Part shown: positions 8,189-16,506 of the stretch, in pieces | Layout of the letters: the number at the start of each line of letters is the position of its first letter | Numbering within the stretch: the first letter of the stretch is position 1 | DNA from: Pseudomonas sp. Irchel s3h14 | GTDB taxonomy: Bacteria > Pseudomonadota > Gammaproteobacteria > Pseudomonadales > Pseudomonadaceae | Reading direction: 5' to 3' | Length of the DNA: 64,000 nucleotides | NCBI RefSeq assembly: GCF_900187425.1 | Contig: NZ_FYDJ01000025.1 | Span: 1 to 64,000, forward strand | Position numbers and translations under genes: made by a program | Notes under the pieces: generated by a model | The model's input: only the letters and a program-made list of their open reading frames with translations | Told to the model about the DNA's origin: nothing | Databases searched by the model: none

Positions 8189-9337
8189 ATGCTGCGTCGC
8201 CGCATGCTGATCATGTTGGGTGTTGTTTTGCTGATCGTGCTGGTGCTGGCCGGTTACAAAGCCTTCTCCATCTATACGATGATTCAGGGCTTTGCTGTGC
8301 CGAAACCAGCGATCAGTGTCGCCGTGGCCACGGCCACCGAACGGCCATGGCAAGCCCGCCTGCCCACCGTCGGCACGCTCAAGGCGCTGCAAGGCGTGGA
8401 CCTGAGCCTGGAGACCGACGGCACCGTCATCGATTTGCAGTTCGAGTCAGGTCAGAAGGTCAAGGTCGGCCAACCGCTGCTTCTGCTTGATAGCGTGGTA
8501 GAAACCGCCCTGCTCGAAACCGCTCAGGCTGACCTGGGTCTGGCGCAGCTCGATTACGGTCGCGGCAGTCAATTGGTGGGCAGCCAGGCCATTTCCAAAG
8601 GCGAGTTCGACCGGCTCTCTGCAGTGCTGAAAAAGAGCCGGGCCACGGTCAATCAGCTCAACGCGGCACTGGCTAAAAAACGCTTGCTCGCACCGTTCAG
8701 CGGGACCATCGGCATTCGTCAGGTGGACATCGGTGACTATCTCGCCAGTGGCACCATGATTGCCACCCTGCAAGACCTCAGCAGCCTCTATGTAGACTTC
8801 TTCGTGCCCGAGCAGTCGATACCGAAGATTGCTCTCGGCCAACCGGTACAGATCGTTGTCGCGGCCTACCCGACACAAACCTTCCCCGGCACCATCAGCG
8901 CGATCAACCCGAAAGTCGAAAACAGCACGCGCAACGTCCAGGTCCGCGCGACCCTGGCCAATCCCGACGGCAAACTGCTGCCGGGGATGTTCGCCAGCCT
9001 GCAAGTGTTGTTGCCCGACCCGCAGCCGCGCATCGTCGTGCCGGAAAGCGCGATCACCTACACGCTGTACGGCAACTCGCTCTATGTCGTCGCGCAGAAA
9101 AAAGCCGAAGACGGCAGCCTGGAAAAAGACGACAAGGGCCAACCGATCCTGATCGCCGAACGGCGTTTCATCGAAACCGGCGAGCGCCGCGATGGGCAAG
9201 TGATGATCACCAAAGGTGTGCAGAACGGCGAAAAAGTGGTCACGGCCGGCCAGATCAAACTGGACAACGGCGCACACATTGCGATTAGCGACGACAAGAC
9301 CTTAGCCGAGAAGAACAGCCCGCCGCGCGCGGACTGA
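8189..9337 (+). CDS. RND efflux periplasmic adaptor (membrane fusion protein)
   Basis: 382 residues from the ATG at 8189, which has AAGGA 9 bases upstream. The frame is open further upstream, but without a ribosome site. One N-terminal membrane anchor (residues about 6-24) is followed by the adaptor layout: a lipoyl half-motif near TDGTVIDLQFESGQKVKVG, a short alpha-hairpin, the second lipoyl half near KKRLLAPFSGTIGIRQVDIG, then beta-barrel and membrane-proximal domains. It links the inner-membrane pump encoded 13 bases downstream to an outer-membrane channel that is not encoded here. The pair matches PA4374-PA4375 by position. The substrate is unknown. Confidence 0.87.
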   Translation: MLRRRMLIMLGVVLLIVLVLAGYKAFSIYTMIQGFAVPKPAISVAVATATERPWQARLPTVGTLKALQGVDLSLETDGTVIDLQFESGQKVKVGQPLLLLDSVVETALLETAQADLGLAQLDYGRGSQLVGSQAISKGEFDRLSAVLKKSRATVNQLNAALAKKRLLAPFSGTIGIRQVDIGDYLASGTMIATLQDLSSLYVDFFVPEQSIPKIALGQPVQIVVAAYPTQTFPGTISAINPKVENSTRNVQVRATLANPDGKLLPGMFASLQVLLPDPQPRIVVPESAITYTLYGNSLYVVAQKKAEDGSLEKDDKGQPILIAERRFIETGERRDGQVMITKGVQNGEKVVTAGQIKLDNGAHIAISDDKTLAEKNSPPRAD

Positions 9338-9350
9338 TCAAGGAATCCCC

Positions 9351-12300
9351 ATGGCTTTTACCGACCCGTTCATCCGCCGCCCGGTGCTCGCCACCGTGGT
9401 CAGCCTGTTGATTGTGCTGCTGGGCTTCCAGGCCTGGAGCAAGTTGCCGCTGCGCCAATATCCACAAATGGAAAACGCCCTGATCACGGTGACCACCGCT
9501 TATCCCGGGGCCAACGCCGAAACCATTCAGGGCTACATCACCCAACCGATGCAACAAAGTCTGGCCAGTGCCGAAGGCATCGATTACATGACCTCGGTCA
9601 GTCGCCAGAACTTCTCGGTGATCTCGATCTATGCGCGCATCGGCGCCAACAGCGACCGCTTGTTCACCGAACTGCTGGCCAAAGCCAACGAGGTGAAGAA
9701 CCAGCTGCCTCAGGACGCCGAAGACCCGGTACTGAGCAAGGAAGCCGCCGACGCCTCGGCACTGATGTACATCAGCTTCTTCAGCAAGGAACTGAGCAAC
9801 CCGCAGATTACCGACTACCTGTCGCGGGTCATCCAGCCGAAACTGGCGACCCTGCCGGGCATGGCTGAAGCCGAGATTCTCGGCAACCAGGTATTTGCCA
9901 TGCGTCTATGGCTGGACCCGGTCAAGCTCGCCGGTTTCGGCCTGAGTGCCAGCGACGTGACCGATGCAGTGCGCAAGTACAACTTCCTCTCCGCCGCCGG
10001 CGAAGTGAAAGGCGAGTATGTCGTCACCAGCATCAACGCCAATACCGAACTCAAATCCGCCGAAGCCTTTGCCGCGATTCCGCTCAAGGTCGAGGGCGAC
10101 AGTCGCGTGCTGCTCAGCGATGTGGCGCGGGTTGAAATGGGTGCGGAAAACTACGACTCGATCAGCTCCTTCGGCGGCACCCCCTCGGTGTACATCGGCA
10201 TCAAGGCCACACCCGGCGCCAACCCGCTGGACGTGATCAAGGAAGTGCGCAAGATCATGCCGGACCTGGAAGCCCAGCTGCCGCCGAACCTCAAAGGTGA
10301 AATCGCCTACGACGCCACGCTGTTCATCCAGGCCTCGATCGACGAAGTGGTGAAAACCCTGTTCGAAGCGGTGCTGATCGTGATCGTGGTGGTGTTCCTG
10401 TTCCTCGGCGCGCTGCGGTCGGTGGTGATCCCCGTAGTCACCATCCCGCTGTCGATGATCGGCGTGATGTTCTTCATGCAGATGATGGGCTACTCGATCA
10501 ACCTGCTGACGTTGCTAGCGATGGTATTGGCCATCGGTCTGGTGGTGGACGACGCCATTGTGGTGGTGGAAAACATCCACCGGCACATCGAAGAAGGCAA
10601 GACGCCGCTGGATGCGGCCATCGAAGGCGCCCGGGAAATCGCCATGCCGGTGGTCTCGATGACCATCACCCTGGCGGCGGTCTATGCGCCGATCGGCTTC
10701 CTGACGGGGCTCACGGGGGCGCTGTTCAAGGAGTTCGCCCTGACCTTGGCCGGCGCGGTGGTGATTTCGGGCATCGTCGCCCTGACCCTGTCGCCAATGA
10801 TGTGCGCCTTCCTGCTGCGTCACGACGAAAATCCCAGCGGTCTGGCCCATCGCCTGGACCTGATTTTCGAAGGCCTCAAGCGCCGTTACCAAAGCATGCT
10901 CCACGGCACTCTCAACACCCGGCCGGTGGTGCTGGTGTTCGCGGTGATCGTGCTGTGCCTGATTCCGGTACTGCTCACGTTCACCAAGTCGGAACTCGCG
11001 CCGGACGAGGACCAGGGCATCATTTTCATGATGGCCAACGCCCCGCAACCGGCCAACCTCGACTACCTGAGTACCTACACCGACGAGTTCGTCACGATCT
11101 TCAAGACGTTTCCCGAGTATTACTCGTCGTTCCAGATCAATGGCTTCAACGGCGTGCAATCGGGCATCGGTGGCTTCCTGCTCAAACCGTGGAACGAACG
11201 CAGCCGCACTCAGATGCAAATCCTGCCCGAGGTACAGGCCAAACTGGAGAGCATTTCCGGACTGCAGATCTTCGGCTTCAACCTGCCTTCCCTGCCCGGT
11301 ACCGGCGAGGGGCTGCCGTTTCAGTTCGTCATCAACTCCGCCAAGGATTACGAGTCGCTGCTGCAAGTGACCGACCGGGTGAAAAAGCGGGCAATGGAGT
11401 CCGGCAAGTTCGCCTTCGTCGACGTTGACCTGGCGTTCGACAAACCTGAAGTGGTGGTGGATATCGATCGCGCCAAGGCCGCGCAGATGGGTGTTTCCAT
11501 GCAGGACCTGGGCGGAACGCTCGCGACATTGCTGGGTGAGGCGGAGATCAACCGTTTCACCATTGAAGGTCGCAGCTACAAAGTCATCGCGCAGGTCGAA
11601 CGGCCCTTCCGGGATAACCCCGACTGGCTGAACAATTATTACGTCAAGAACACCCAAGGCGAACTGCTGGCCCTGTCGACCCTGATCACCGTGACCGACC
11701 GGGCGCGTCCACGGCAGTTGAACCAGTTCCAGCAACTCAACTCGGCCATCCTGTCCGGGGTGCCGCTGGTCAGCATGGGTGAAGCCATCGACACCGTGCG
11801 CCAGATCGCTCGGGAAGAGGCCCCGGTGGGTTATGCCTTCGATTATGCCGGCGCATCACGGCAATACGTCCAGGAAGGCAGTGCGCTGTGGGTCACCTTC
11901 GCCCTGGCGCTGGCGATCATTTTCCTGGTACTGGCCGCCCAGTTCGAAAGCTTCCGCGATCCGCTGGTGATTCTGGTGACCGTACCTTTGTCGATCTGTG
12001 GTGCGCTGATCCCGCTGTTCCTGGGCTGGTCGAGCATGAACATCTACACCCAGGTCGGCCTGGTGACGTTGATCGGGCTGATCAGCAAACACGGAATCCT
12101 GATCGTTGAATTTGCCAACCAGTTACGCAAGGACAAAGGCCTGACGCCGCGCGAGGCCGTGGAGGAAGCGGCGGCCATTCGTCTGCGTCCGGTGTTGATG
12201 ACCACGGCGGCGATGGTGTTCGGCATGGTGCCGTTGATCATCGCCACCGGGGCGGGCGCCGTCAGCCGGTTCGACATCGGCATGGTGATCGCTACGGGGA

Positions 12301-12389
12301 TGTCGATCGGGACGTTGTTTACGTTGTTTGTGCTGCCGTGCGTGTACACGTTGCTGGCTAAACCCGATAAGTCTAAAGAACACACATAA
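9351..12389 (+). CDS. RND-type multidrug efflux transporter, inner-membrane pump
   Basis: 1012 residues, full length for the HAE1/MexB-like family. Features visible in order are: the N-terminal FIRRPVLATVVSL helix, the first porter region, a membrane helix block with the proton-relay VVDDAIVVVENIH motif in TM4, a second porter region, and a final helix block ending LFTLFVLPCVYTLLA. It exports compounds across the envelope using proton motive force together with the adaptor encoded immediately upstream (13-base gap, single operon). No TolC-type outer-membrane gene follows, so it presumably uses a channel from elsewhere. A repeat pair and a bidirectional terminator lie downstream. Substrate specificity cannot be read from the sequence. 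Confidence 0.92.
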   Translation: MAFTDPFIRRPVLATVVSLLIVLLGFQAWSKLPLRQYPQMENALITVTTAYPGANAETIQGYITQPMQQSLASAEGIDYMTSVSRQNFSVISIYARIGANSDRLFTELLAKANEVKNQLPQDAEDPVLSKEAADASALMYISFFSKELSNPQITDYLSRVIQPKLATLPGMAEAEILGNQVFAMRLWLDPVKLAGFGLSASDVTDAVRKYNFLSAAGEVKGEYVVTSINANTELKSAEAFAAIPLKVEGDSRVLLSDVARVEMGAENYDSISSFGGTPSVYIGIKATPGANPLDVIKEVRKIMPDLEAQLPPNLKGEIAYDATLFIQASIDEVVKTLFEAVLIVIVVVFLFLGALRSVVIPVVTIPLSMIGVMFFMQMMGYSINLLTLLAMVLAIGLVVDDAIVVVENIHRHIEEGKTPLDAAIEGAREIAMPVVSMTITLAAVYAPIGFLTGLTGALFKEFALTLAGAVVISGIVALTLSPMMCAFLLRHDENPSGLAHRLDLIFEGLKRRYQSMLHGTLNTRPVVLVFAVIVLCLIPVLLTFTKSELAPDEDQGIIFMMANAPQPANLDYLSTYTDEFVTIFKTFPEYYSSFQINGFNGVQSGIGGFLLKPWNERSRTQMQILPEVQAKLESISGLQIFGFNLPSLPGTGEGLPFQFVINSAKDYESLLQVTDRVKKRAMESGKFAFVDVDLAFDKPEVVVDIDRAKAAQMGVSMQDLGGTLATLLGEAEINRFTIEGRSYKVIAQVERPFRDNPDWLNNYYVKNTQGELLALSTLITVTDRARPRQLNQFQQLNSAILSGVPLVSMGEAIDTVRQIAREEAPVGYAFDYAGASRQYVQEGSALWVTFALALAIIFLVLAAQFESFRDPLVILVTVPLSICGALIPLFLGWSSMNIYTQVGLVTLIGLISKHGILIVEFANQLRKDKGLTPREAVEEAAAIRLRPVLMTTAAMVFGMVPLIIATGAGAVSRFDIGMVIATGMSIGTLFTLFVLPCVYTLLAKPDKSKEHT

Positions 12390-12393
12390 CCTT

Positions 12394-12480
12394 GTGGGAG
12401 CGGGCTTGCTCGCGAATGCGGTGTACCTGTCACATCAATGCTGAATGACACACCGCATTCGCGAGCAAGCCCGCTCCCAC
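12394..12480. repeat. REP pair, GTGGGAGCGGGCTTGCTCGCGA family
   Basis: The arms begin GTGGGAGCGGGCTTGCTCGC and end with the reverse complement at 12480. It lies 4 bases after the RND pump stop codon. Sister copies are at 17265, 21895 and 57391. Confidence 0.9.
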
Positions 12481-12512
12481 ATTTGGTCGATGTCGTTGCT
12501 GAAAGGCGGGAA

Positions 12513-12546
12513 TAAAAAAGGCCTCGCATTAGCGAGGCCTTTTATT
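12513..12546. terminator. bidirectional terminator between the RND operon and the ColR-linked genes
   Basis: AAAAAAGGCCTCGC ... GCGAGGCCTTTTATTT forms a GC stem with A and T runs on either side. It can end transcription from the RND operon on the plus strand and from the small gene at 12562-12789 on the minus strand. Confidence 0.88.
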
Positions 12547-12561
12547 TGGGCTTCAATCTGT

Positions 12562-12789
12562 TCAACTTTGCGGCCTCAGTCCTTGAGAAAGTCCGAACAT
12601 GAACAGCAACAAATCATGATCGGGGCGGGGTGCCACGGATGCCTTCGCAACTCGTGGCATTGGACAATGCGCGTCGCCGCTCACTGAACTGAGGACCTGC
12701 GGGCGGGGCTGCTCCCATGCCGCCACCGCCAGTGAAGCAACTGCCAAGGCTCCTATTAAAAATACACCTCGTGCAATTTCGAGTTTCAT
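12562..12789 (-). CDS. small secreted protein, last gene of the ColR-linked operon
   Basis: 75 residues. The N-terminus MKLEIARGVFLIGALAVASLA... is a clear signal peptide that could be cleaved after AVAA. The mature part has a single Cys within DAHCPMP and a conserved-looking C-terminal HDLLLFMFGLSQG segment. Its start codon lies 2 bases from the inaA stop, indicating the same transcript. PAO1 has a small hypothetical gene at the same position (PA4377, from memory). The function is unknown. Co-transcription with ColR-linked envelope genes suggests a periplasmic or membrane-surface role, which is inference. Confidence 0.8.
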   Translation of the reverse strand: MKLEIARGVFLIGALAVASLAVAAWEQPRPQVLSSVSGDAHCPMPRVAKASVAPRPDHDLLLFMFGLSQGLRPQS

Positions 12790-12791
12790 TG

Positions 12792-13505
12792 CTATAAGCC
12801 CTTGATAGCGCTGCCAAACGCCGTCCTATAAAAATAGACGAGTTTCTGCCAGTCCGTCGTGCTGAACGACGAGTGGCGACGCAGTTGCTTCATGTCATGA
12901 GTAGCCGCTTGCCGGGCGGTCAAACGCTGCCGACATTTCTCCAGATCGATCAAGGCCACTTCAACTTTGGCAGCCTCGCCTTCGCCGGTGACGCGCACGA
13001 ATACGTGCTTGGCATAAAGGCAGCTGTGCTGCCAGCGGCCCTTGTGCATCCGGGCCAGGTTCTCGGCCAGCTCCTTCAACACTCGATCATGCACAGCCTC
13101 ACCGTGATGCTCGCGACCGCCGCCAGCGTACCAGTGATCGATTTCCTCGAAGCCGTCCAGCGCCTTGGTGATCAGCAATGCGCGCCATTTATGCACCGGA
13201 TCGCGCTGTGCACCGCAGAAAACGATTTCCGGAACGCAAACGTCGAGCAGGTTCAGGCCGATGAGCGCATCGCGCTCGCGCAACACCGTCGGTCGACCGA
13301 ACGGGTGCAGCAAGCTGCGATGGATATGCCCGGATTGACGTTTAACGTACAGCAGCTGTCCATCGCCGCTCACTACGCGCTGCACACCGCTTTCTCCACC
13401 GCGACGAACGTTGGGTTCTTCTACCCATTCACCGCGCTGATTCCAGAAATAGTCGAAGCGGTCCTGAGGAGCGACGTCCGTTTCTGCTGCATATTGCACT
13501 GCCAT
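12792..13505 (-). CDS. inaA: InaA/WapQ, lipopolysaccharide-kinase-like protein
   Basis: 237 residues from the ATG at 13505, preceded by GAGG. The fold is a Kdo/WaaP-type small kinase: GVQRVV-like N-lobe, a conserved Arg/Lys region, a catalytic-loop-like segment LARMHKGRWQHSCLYAKHVFV with the HxxxLxxxH spacing of WaaP kinases, and VALIDLEKCRQ as the metal-binding Asp region. Such kinases phosphorylate lipid A or core sugars at the cytoplasmic face. In P. fluorescens WCS365 the equivalent gene (wapQ) lies downstream of colS and a 222-residue methyltransferase and is ColR-controlled (literature, from memory). The same arrangement is seen here, with 4 bases between the methyltransferase stop and this gene. 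Confidence 0.85.
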   Translation of the reverse strand: MAVQYAAETDVAPQDRFDYFWNQRGEWVEEPNVRRGGESGVQRVVSGDGQLLYVKRQSGHIHRSLLHPFGRPTVLRERDALIGLNLLDVCVPEIVFCGAQRDPVHKWRALLITKALDGFEEIDHWYAGGGREHHGEAVHDRVLKELAENLARMHKGRWQHSCLYAKHVFVRVTGEGEAAKVEVALIDLEKCRQRLTARQAATHDMKQLRRHSSFSTTDWQKLVYFYRTAFGSAIKGL

Positions 13506-13509
13506 TCTG

Positions 13510-14178
13510 TTACCTCTTGCGTAAAACGTAGACCCGCCACATGGCATAGAGCGGTAAAAAGTCCAGTTGTTCCTGTATACGAAAACCCGCCTGCTCAAAT
13601 TCCTTTTCAACCGTAGCAGCCGGTAACACAAATCGATTTTGGTAACCTTCCTGCTCACGGGTTTTCTCGAGGCGCTTGCGTTTCCACGCCTTGAAATTGC
13701 CGTCCACCCACAGAGAAAGGATCACGCTATCACGCGTGACGCGCTCGAATTCACGCAAAATAGCCAGTCGATGCTCGGCTTCACCGATGTGATGGAGCAA
13801 ACGCATGCAGAAAATGCTGTCGACGGCGTTATCAGGCAAGGCAATGTCGAATGCAGAAGTGTGCAAGGGTTGTACCCGTTTCACCACCTCGGCAGGTTGC
13901 GCCTGCATGGCAATCTTCAGCATGGATTCGGAGTTGTCGGCGCCAATGATCACTCGATTGGTTTTTTCCGCCAGCAATGGCCAGAAACGTCCCGCACCAC
14001 AGGGCAAATCGAGGATCAGCCCCGGCTCACCGACCAGTGCCAGCGCCTTGCGTGCCAGTTGCTCGTCACGCCAGTGAGACAGGCGGCGGCCAAGGCCATC
14101 CTTATGCTTGCGCAGGTATCGTTGGGCGTGCTGATCATCATATTTTTCGGAAAAATCCAGTTTGATCGGGCCAGCCAT
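13510..14178 (-). CDS. class I SAM-dependent methyltransferase (orf222/WarA type)
   Basis: 222 residues from the ATG at 14178 (AGGAG 9 bases upstream). An in-frame start 10 codons further up lacks a ribosome site. The SAM-binding motif is LILDLPCGAGRFWPLLAE (motif I), followed by VIIGADNSESML (motif II) and FDIALPDNAVDSIFCMRLLHHI (motif IV). The substrate is unknown. The length equals the orf222 reported next to colS in P. fluorescens WCS365 (from memory). A ColR-box-like sequence lies 72 bases upstream at 14250-14266, so this gene and the two after it are probably induced by ColR under envelope or metal stress. Confidence 0.86.
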   Translation of the reverse strand: MAGPIKLDFSEKYDDQHAQRYLRKHKDGLGRRLSHWRDEQLARKALALVGEPGLILDLPCGAGRFWPLLAEKTNRVIIGADNSESMLKIAMQAQPAEVVKRVQPLHTSAFDIALPDNAVDSIFCMRLLHHIGEAEHRLAILREFERVTRDSVILSLWVDGNFKAWKRKRLEKTREQEGYQNRFVLPAATVEKEFEQAGFRIQEQLDFLPLYAMWRVYVLRKR

Positions 14179-14249
14179 CACCAAGGTCTCCTGAGCTGCT
14201 GATGGCACCTACGATAGGTAGCGCCGTGTCAGCGACAGGTCATTCCTTT

Positions 14250-14266
14250 GTGAAAAAAACGTCATG
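14250..14266 (-). promoter_or_regulatory. putative ColR binding site upstream of the methyltransferase operon
   Basis: On the minus strand the site reads CATGACGTTTTTTTCAC, matching the reported P. putida ColR consensus ending in TTTTCAC (from memory). A second site with the same ACG..TTTTTCAC register lies at 16406-16421. It is 72 bases from the methyltransferase start codon. Confidence 0.55.
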
Positions 14267-14331
14267 TAAAACACCAAATTATTTCGAGGTTTTGCAGGGC
14301 GGCAATGATGGCTCTAGGCCGTTGCGCCCGA

Positions 14332-15615
14332 TCAGCTCACATCCGACGAACACAACTCCACCTCAAAACGACAGCCATTGGGCTCCATGTTCGTCAGGCT
14401 GACGTTCCAACCCTGGTTCTCACAGATCCGCTGCACCAGCGACAGCCCAAGCCCCAAGCCCTCACCGCGTTTCTCGTTACCCCGCACGAACGGCTCGAAC
14501 ATCGCCACGCGTTTTTCCTCGGGAATGCCCACGCCACTGTCCTCGACCATGAAACCCGTGGCCGTCAGGGTCAGGCGGATGAACCCGCGCTCGGTGTAAT
14601 GCAGCGCGTTACGCAGCAGGTTGCCCATGACCGCGTGCAGAAGCGTTGCGTTGTAGCAAGTGTTGGCCGGATTGCCCGGCTCAAAGATCAGCGCCAGCCC
14701 CTTGGCCTCGATCGGCTCGCGCCACAAATTGAGCAGTCCATCGGCGACCTGGCTCAGGGTCTGCTGGGGCGACATGCTGGCGTCTTCACGTTGTGCGCGG
14801 GCCAACATCAGGAAGGTTTGCACCAGCTCGCGCATCTCCTCACAAGCACGGGCGATTCGCTGGACCTGTGCACGTCCACGCTGATCGATGCCGGGGTTTT
14901 CCAGCAGCAGCTCGCAGGAACTGGCGAGCACCATCAATGGCGTGCGCAGCTCGTGGCTGACGTCACTGGTGAATAACCGTTCGCGGGTCAACGCCTGGCG
15001 CAAGCGACCGAGAGTGGCGTCGAAGGCCACGGCCAACTCGCCCACCTCATCAGCGGCGTAATCCGGCGCCAGCGGTGGCGCAAGACCTAATAATTGATCA
15101 CGGTGACGGACCTGACGGGCCAGTCGCACCACGGGCGCCATCACTTTGCGCGCCAGTACCCAGCCAAGAAACACCGCCAATGCCAGACTCAGGACGAAGC
15201 CCACCAGCACCACGGCAAACAGCACCCGTTCACGCTCTTCGAAATCGCTCTGATCCTGCAACAGCACATAATGCCGACCGTCGACGACTTCGACCATCGC
15301 GTGATACGACAGCTGTTCGCGAAACACTTCGTGAAAACCCGGGGCCAGGTGCCGCAGGTCCTTGGGCAGCTCGAAATCCCCCGGCCCTCCGCTGAAATAG
15401 AACAGCTGGTCCGGCTCGGGACGGTGGCTCCAGTCCGACACGCTGTCCATCAGCAACAGACGTTGCAAATCACCGCCCAGACCTGCCGAAATCAGTTTTT
15501 CTTCGACCAGGTGCACGGTCGCCACAATGCCCATGGCGAAGGCCCCTGCCACCAATGCGCTCATCAGCGCAAAGGCGATGATGATCCGTTGAGCAAGGCT
15601 CTGTTTAAACTCCAT
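14332..15615 (-). CDS. colS: ColS, membrane sensor histidine kinase
   Basis: 427 residues from the ATG at 15615. Two membrane helices (about residues 11-33 and 130-155) flank a roughly 100-residue periplasmic domain. That domain has His35, Glu38, Asp57, His105, Glu126 and Glu129, the residues I recall as metal-sensing in P. putida ColS (zinc, iron and other metals). The transmitter has HAMP, then the phosphoacceptor box FTSDVSHELRTPLMVL, and an ATPase domain with a GLGLGLSL motif. It phosphorylates ColR, encoded just upstream with an 11-base overlap. The ColRS system maintains outer-membrane integrity and metal tolerance. Confidence 0.93.
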   Translation of the reverse strand: MEFKQSLAQRIIIAFALMSALVAGAFAMGIVATVHLVEEKLISAGLGGDLQRLLLMDSVSDWSHRPEPDQLFYFSGGPGDFELPKDLRHLAPGFHEVFREQLSYHAMVEVVDGRHYVLLQDQSDFEERERVLFAVVLVGFVLSLALAVFLGWVLARKVMAPVVRLARQVRHRDQLLGLAPPLAPDYAADEVGELAVAFDATLGRLRQALTRERLFTSDVSHELRTPLMVLASSCELLLENPGIDQRGRAQVQRIARACEEMRELVQTFLMLARAQREDASMSPQQTLSQVADGLLNLWREPIEAKGLALIFEPGNPANTCYNATLLHAVMGNLLRNALHYTERGFIRLTLTATGFMVEDSGVGIPEEKRVAMFEPFVRGNEKRGEGLGLGLSLVQRICENQGWNVSLTNMEPNGCRFEVELCSSDVS

Positions 15616-16288
15616 CTCGGCCCTCGGCCAAGCGATAACCCACACCGTGCACGGTTTGCAGCAACGGTTTGGCGAACGGCTTGTCGATTACCTGGCGCAA
15701 TTGATGGACGTGGCTGCGCAGGCTGTCGCTGTCCGGGCAGTCATCACCCCACAGCGCCTCTTCGAGAATTTCGCGGCGCAATACGTGCGGGCTTTTTTGC
15801 ATCAACACGGCCAGTAACTTCAGGCCCACCGGGTTGAGCTTCAGCAGTCGCCCTTCGCGGGTGACTTCCAGAGTATCGAGGTCGTAGATCAGATCGCCGA
15901 CCTGCAGGGTGCGGCGACCGCCACCTTGGGCACGACGCATGACCGCCTCGATGCGCGCCGCCAATTCAGACAGCGCAAAGGGTTTGATCAGGTAGTCATC
16001 GGCACCGGATTTGAAGCCTTGCAGCCGGTCATCCAATTGATCGCGAGCGGTGAGCATGATCACCGGCGTGTCGCGGCGCGCGTCTTCGCGCAGGCGTTTG
16101 CACAGGGTGTAACCGTCGATACCTGGCAACATGATGTCGAGTACGATCAAGTCGTAATGCTCGGTAGCCGCCAGGTGCAAGCCTGACAAGCCGTCCTGCG
16201 CGCAATCCACGGTATAACCTTTGAGCCCCAGGTAATCGGCCAGATTGGCCAGGATATCGCGGTTGTCTTCAACCAATAGAATTCGCAT
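15605..16288 (-). CDS. colR: ColR, OmpR-family response regulator
   Basis: 227 residues. The receiver domain has an acidic pocket (VEDN), the phosphorylation site in LIVLDIMLPG (Asp about 51) and the KPF switch. The winged-helix output domain runs from about residue 125 with SDSLRSHVHQLRQVIDKPF. Its 3' end overlaps colS by 11 bases, so the two are translationally coupled. Upstream it faces the PAP2 phosphatase gene. It probably activates that gene and the methyltransferase-inaA operon through the two boxes at 14250 and 16406. Confidence 0.93.
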   Translation of the reverse strand: MRILLVEDNRDILANLADYLGLKGYTVDCAQDGLSGLHLAATEHYDLIVLDIMLPGIDGYTLCKRLREDARRDTPVIMLTARDQLDDRLQGFKSGADDYLIKPFALSELAARIEAVMRRAQGGGRRTLQVGDLIYDLDTLEVTREGRLLKLNPVGLKLLAVLMQKSPHVLRREILEEALWGDDCPDSDSLRSHVHQLRQVIDKPFAKPLLQTVHGVGYRLAEGRDGV

Positions 16289-16405
16289 GGGTGTCTCCTG
16301 CGTACACAGTAACGGCCGTCTTGGCCCGCGCAGCTTAAGGCCAAGTGTGGCTGAGGGCTAGGACTGCGTGCAGTTGTAAATCCACCCCAAAAACCCGGGA
16401 TGGCT

Positions 16406-16421
16406 TTAACGACTTTTTCAC
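16406..16421 (+). promoter_or_regulatory. putative ColR binding site upstream of the PAP2 phosphatase gene
   Basis: TTAACGACTTTTTCAC lies 85 bases before the PAP2 start codon. It shares the ACG(N)(Y)TTTTTCAC register with the site at 14250-14266, so the two are aligned copies of one motif. ColR regulation of a PAP2-type phosphatase is plausible from P. putida work (from memory). Confidence 0.5.
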
Positions 16422-16506
16422 TATCGATTCACACGCCGACGACAGAATCAGGCTCAAACTCCGCGCGGCTGCGTTTTCAGAACATTTCACCGACCAAGGA
16501 ACTGCC

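Noticed and set aside
12873..13616. 247-codon plus-strand frame across inaA
   Set aside because: It is antisense to inaA, which has clear kinase motifs and a ribosome site.
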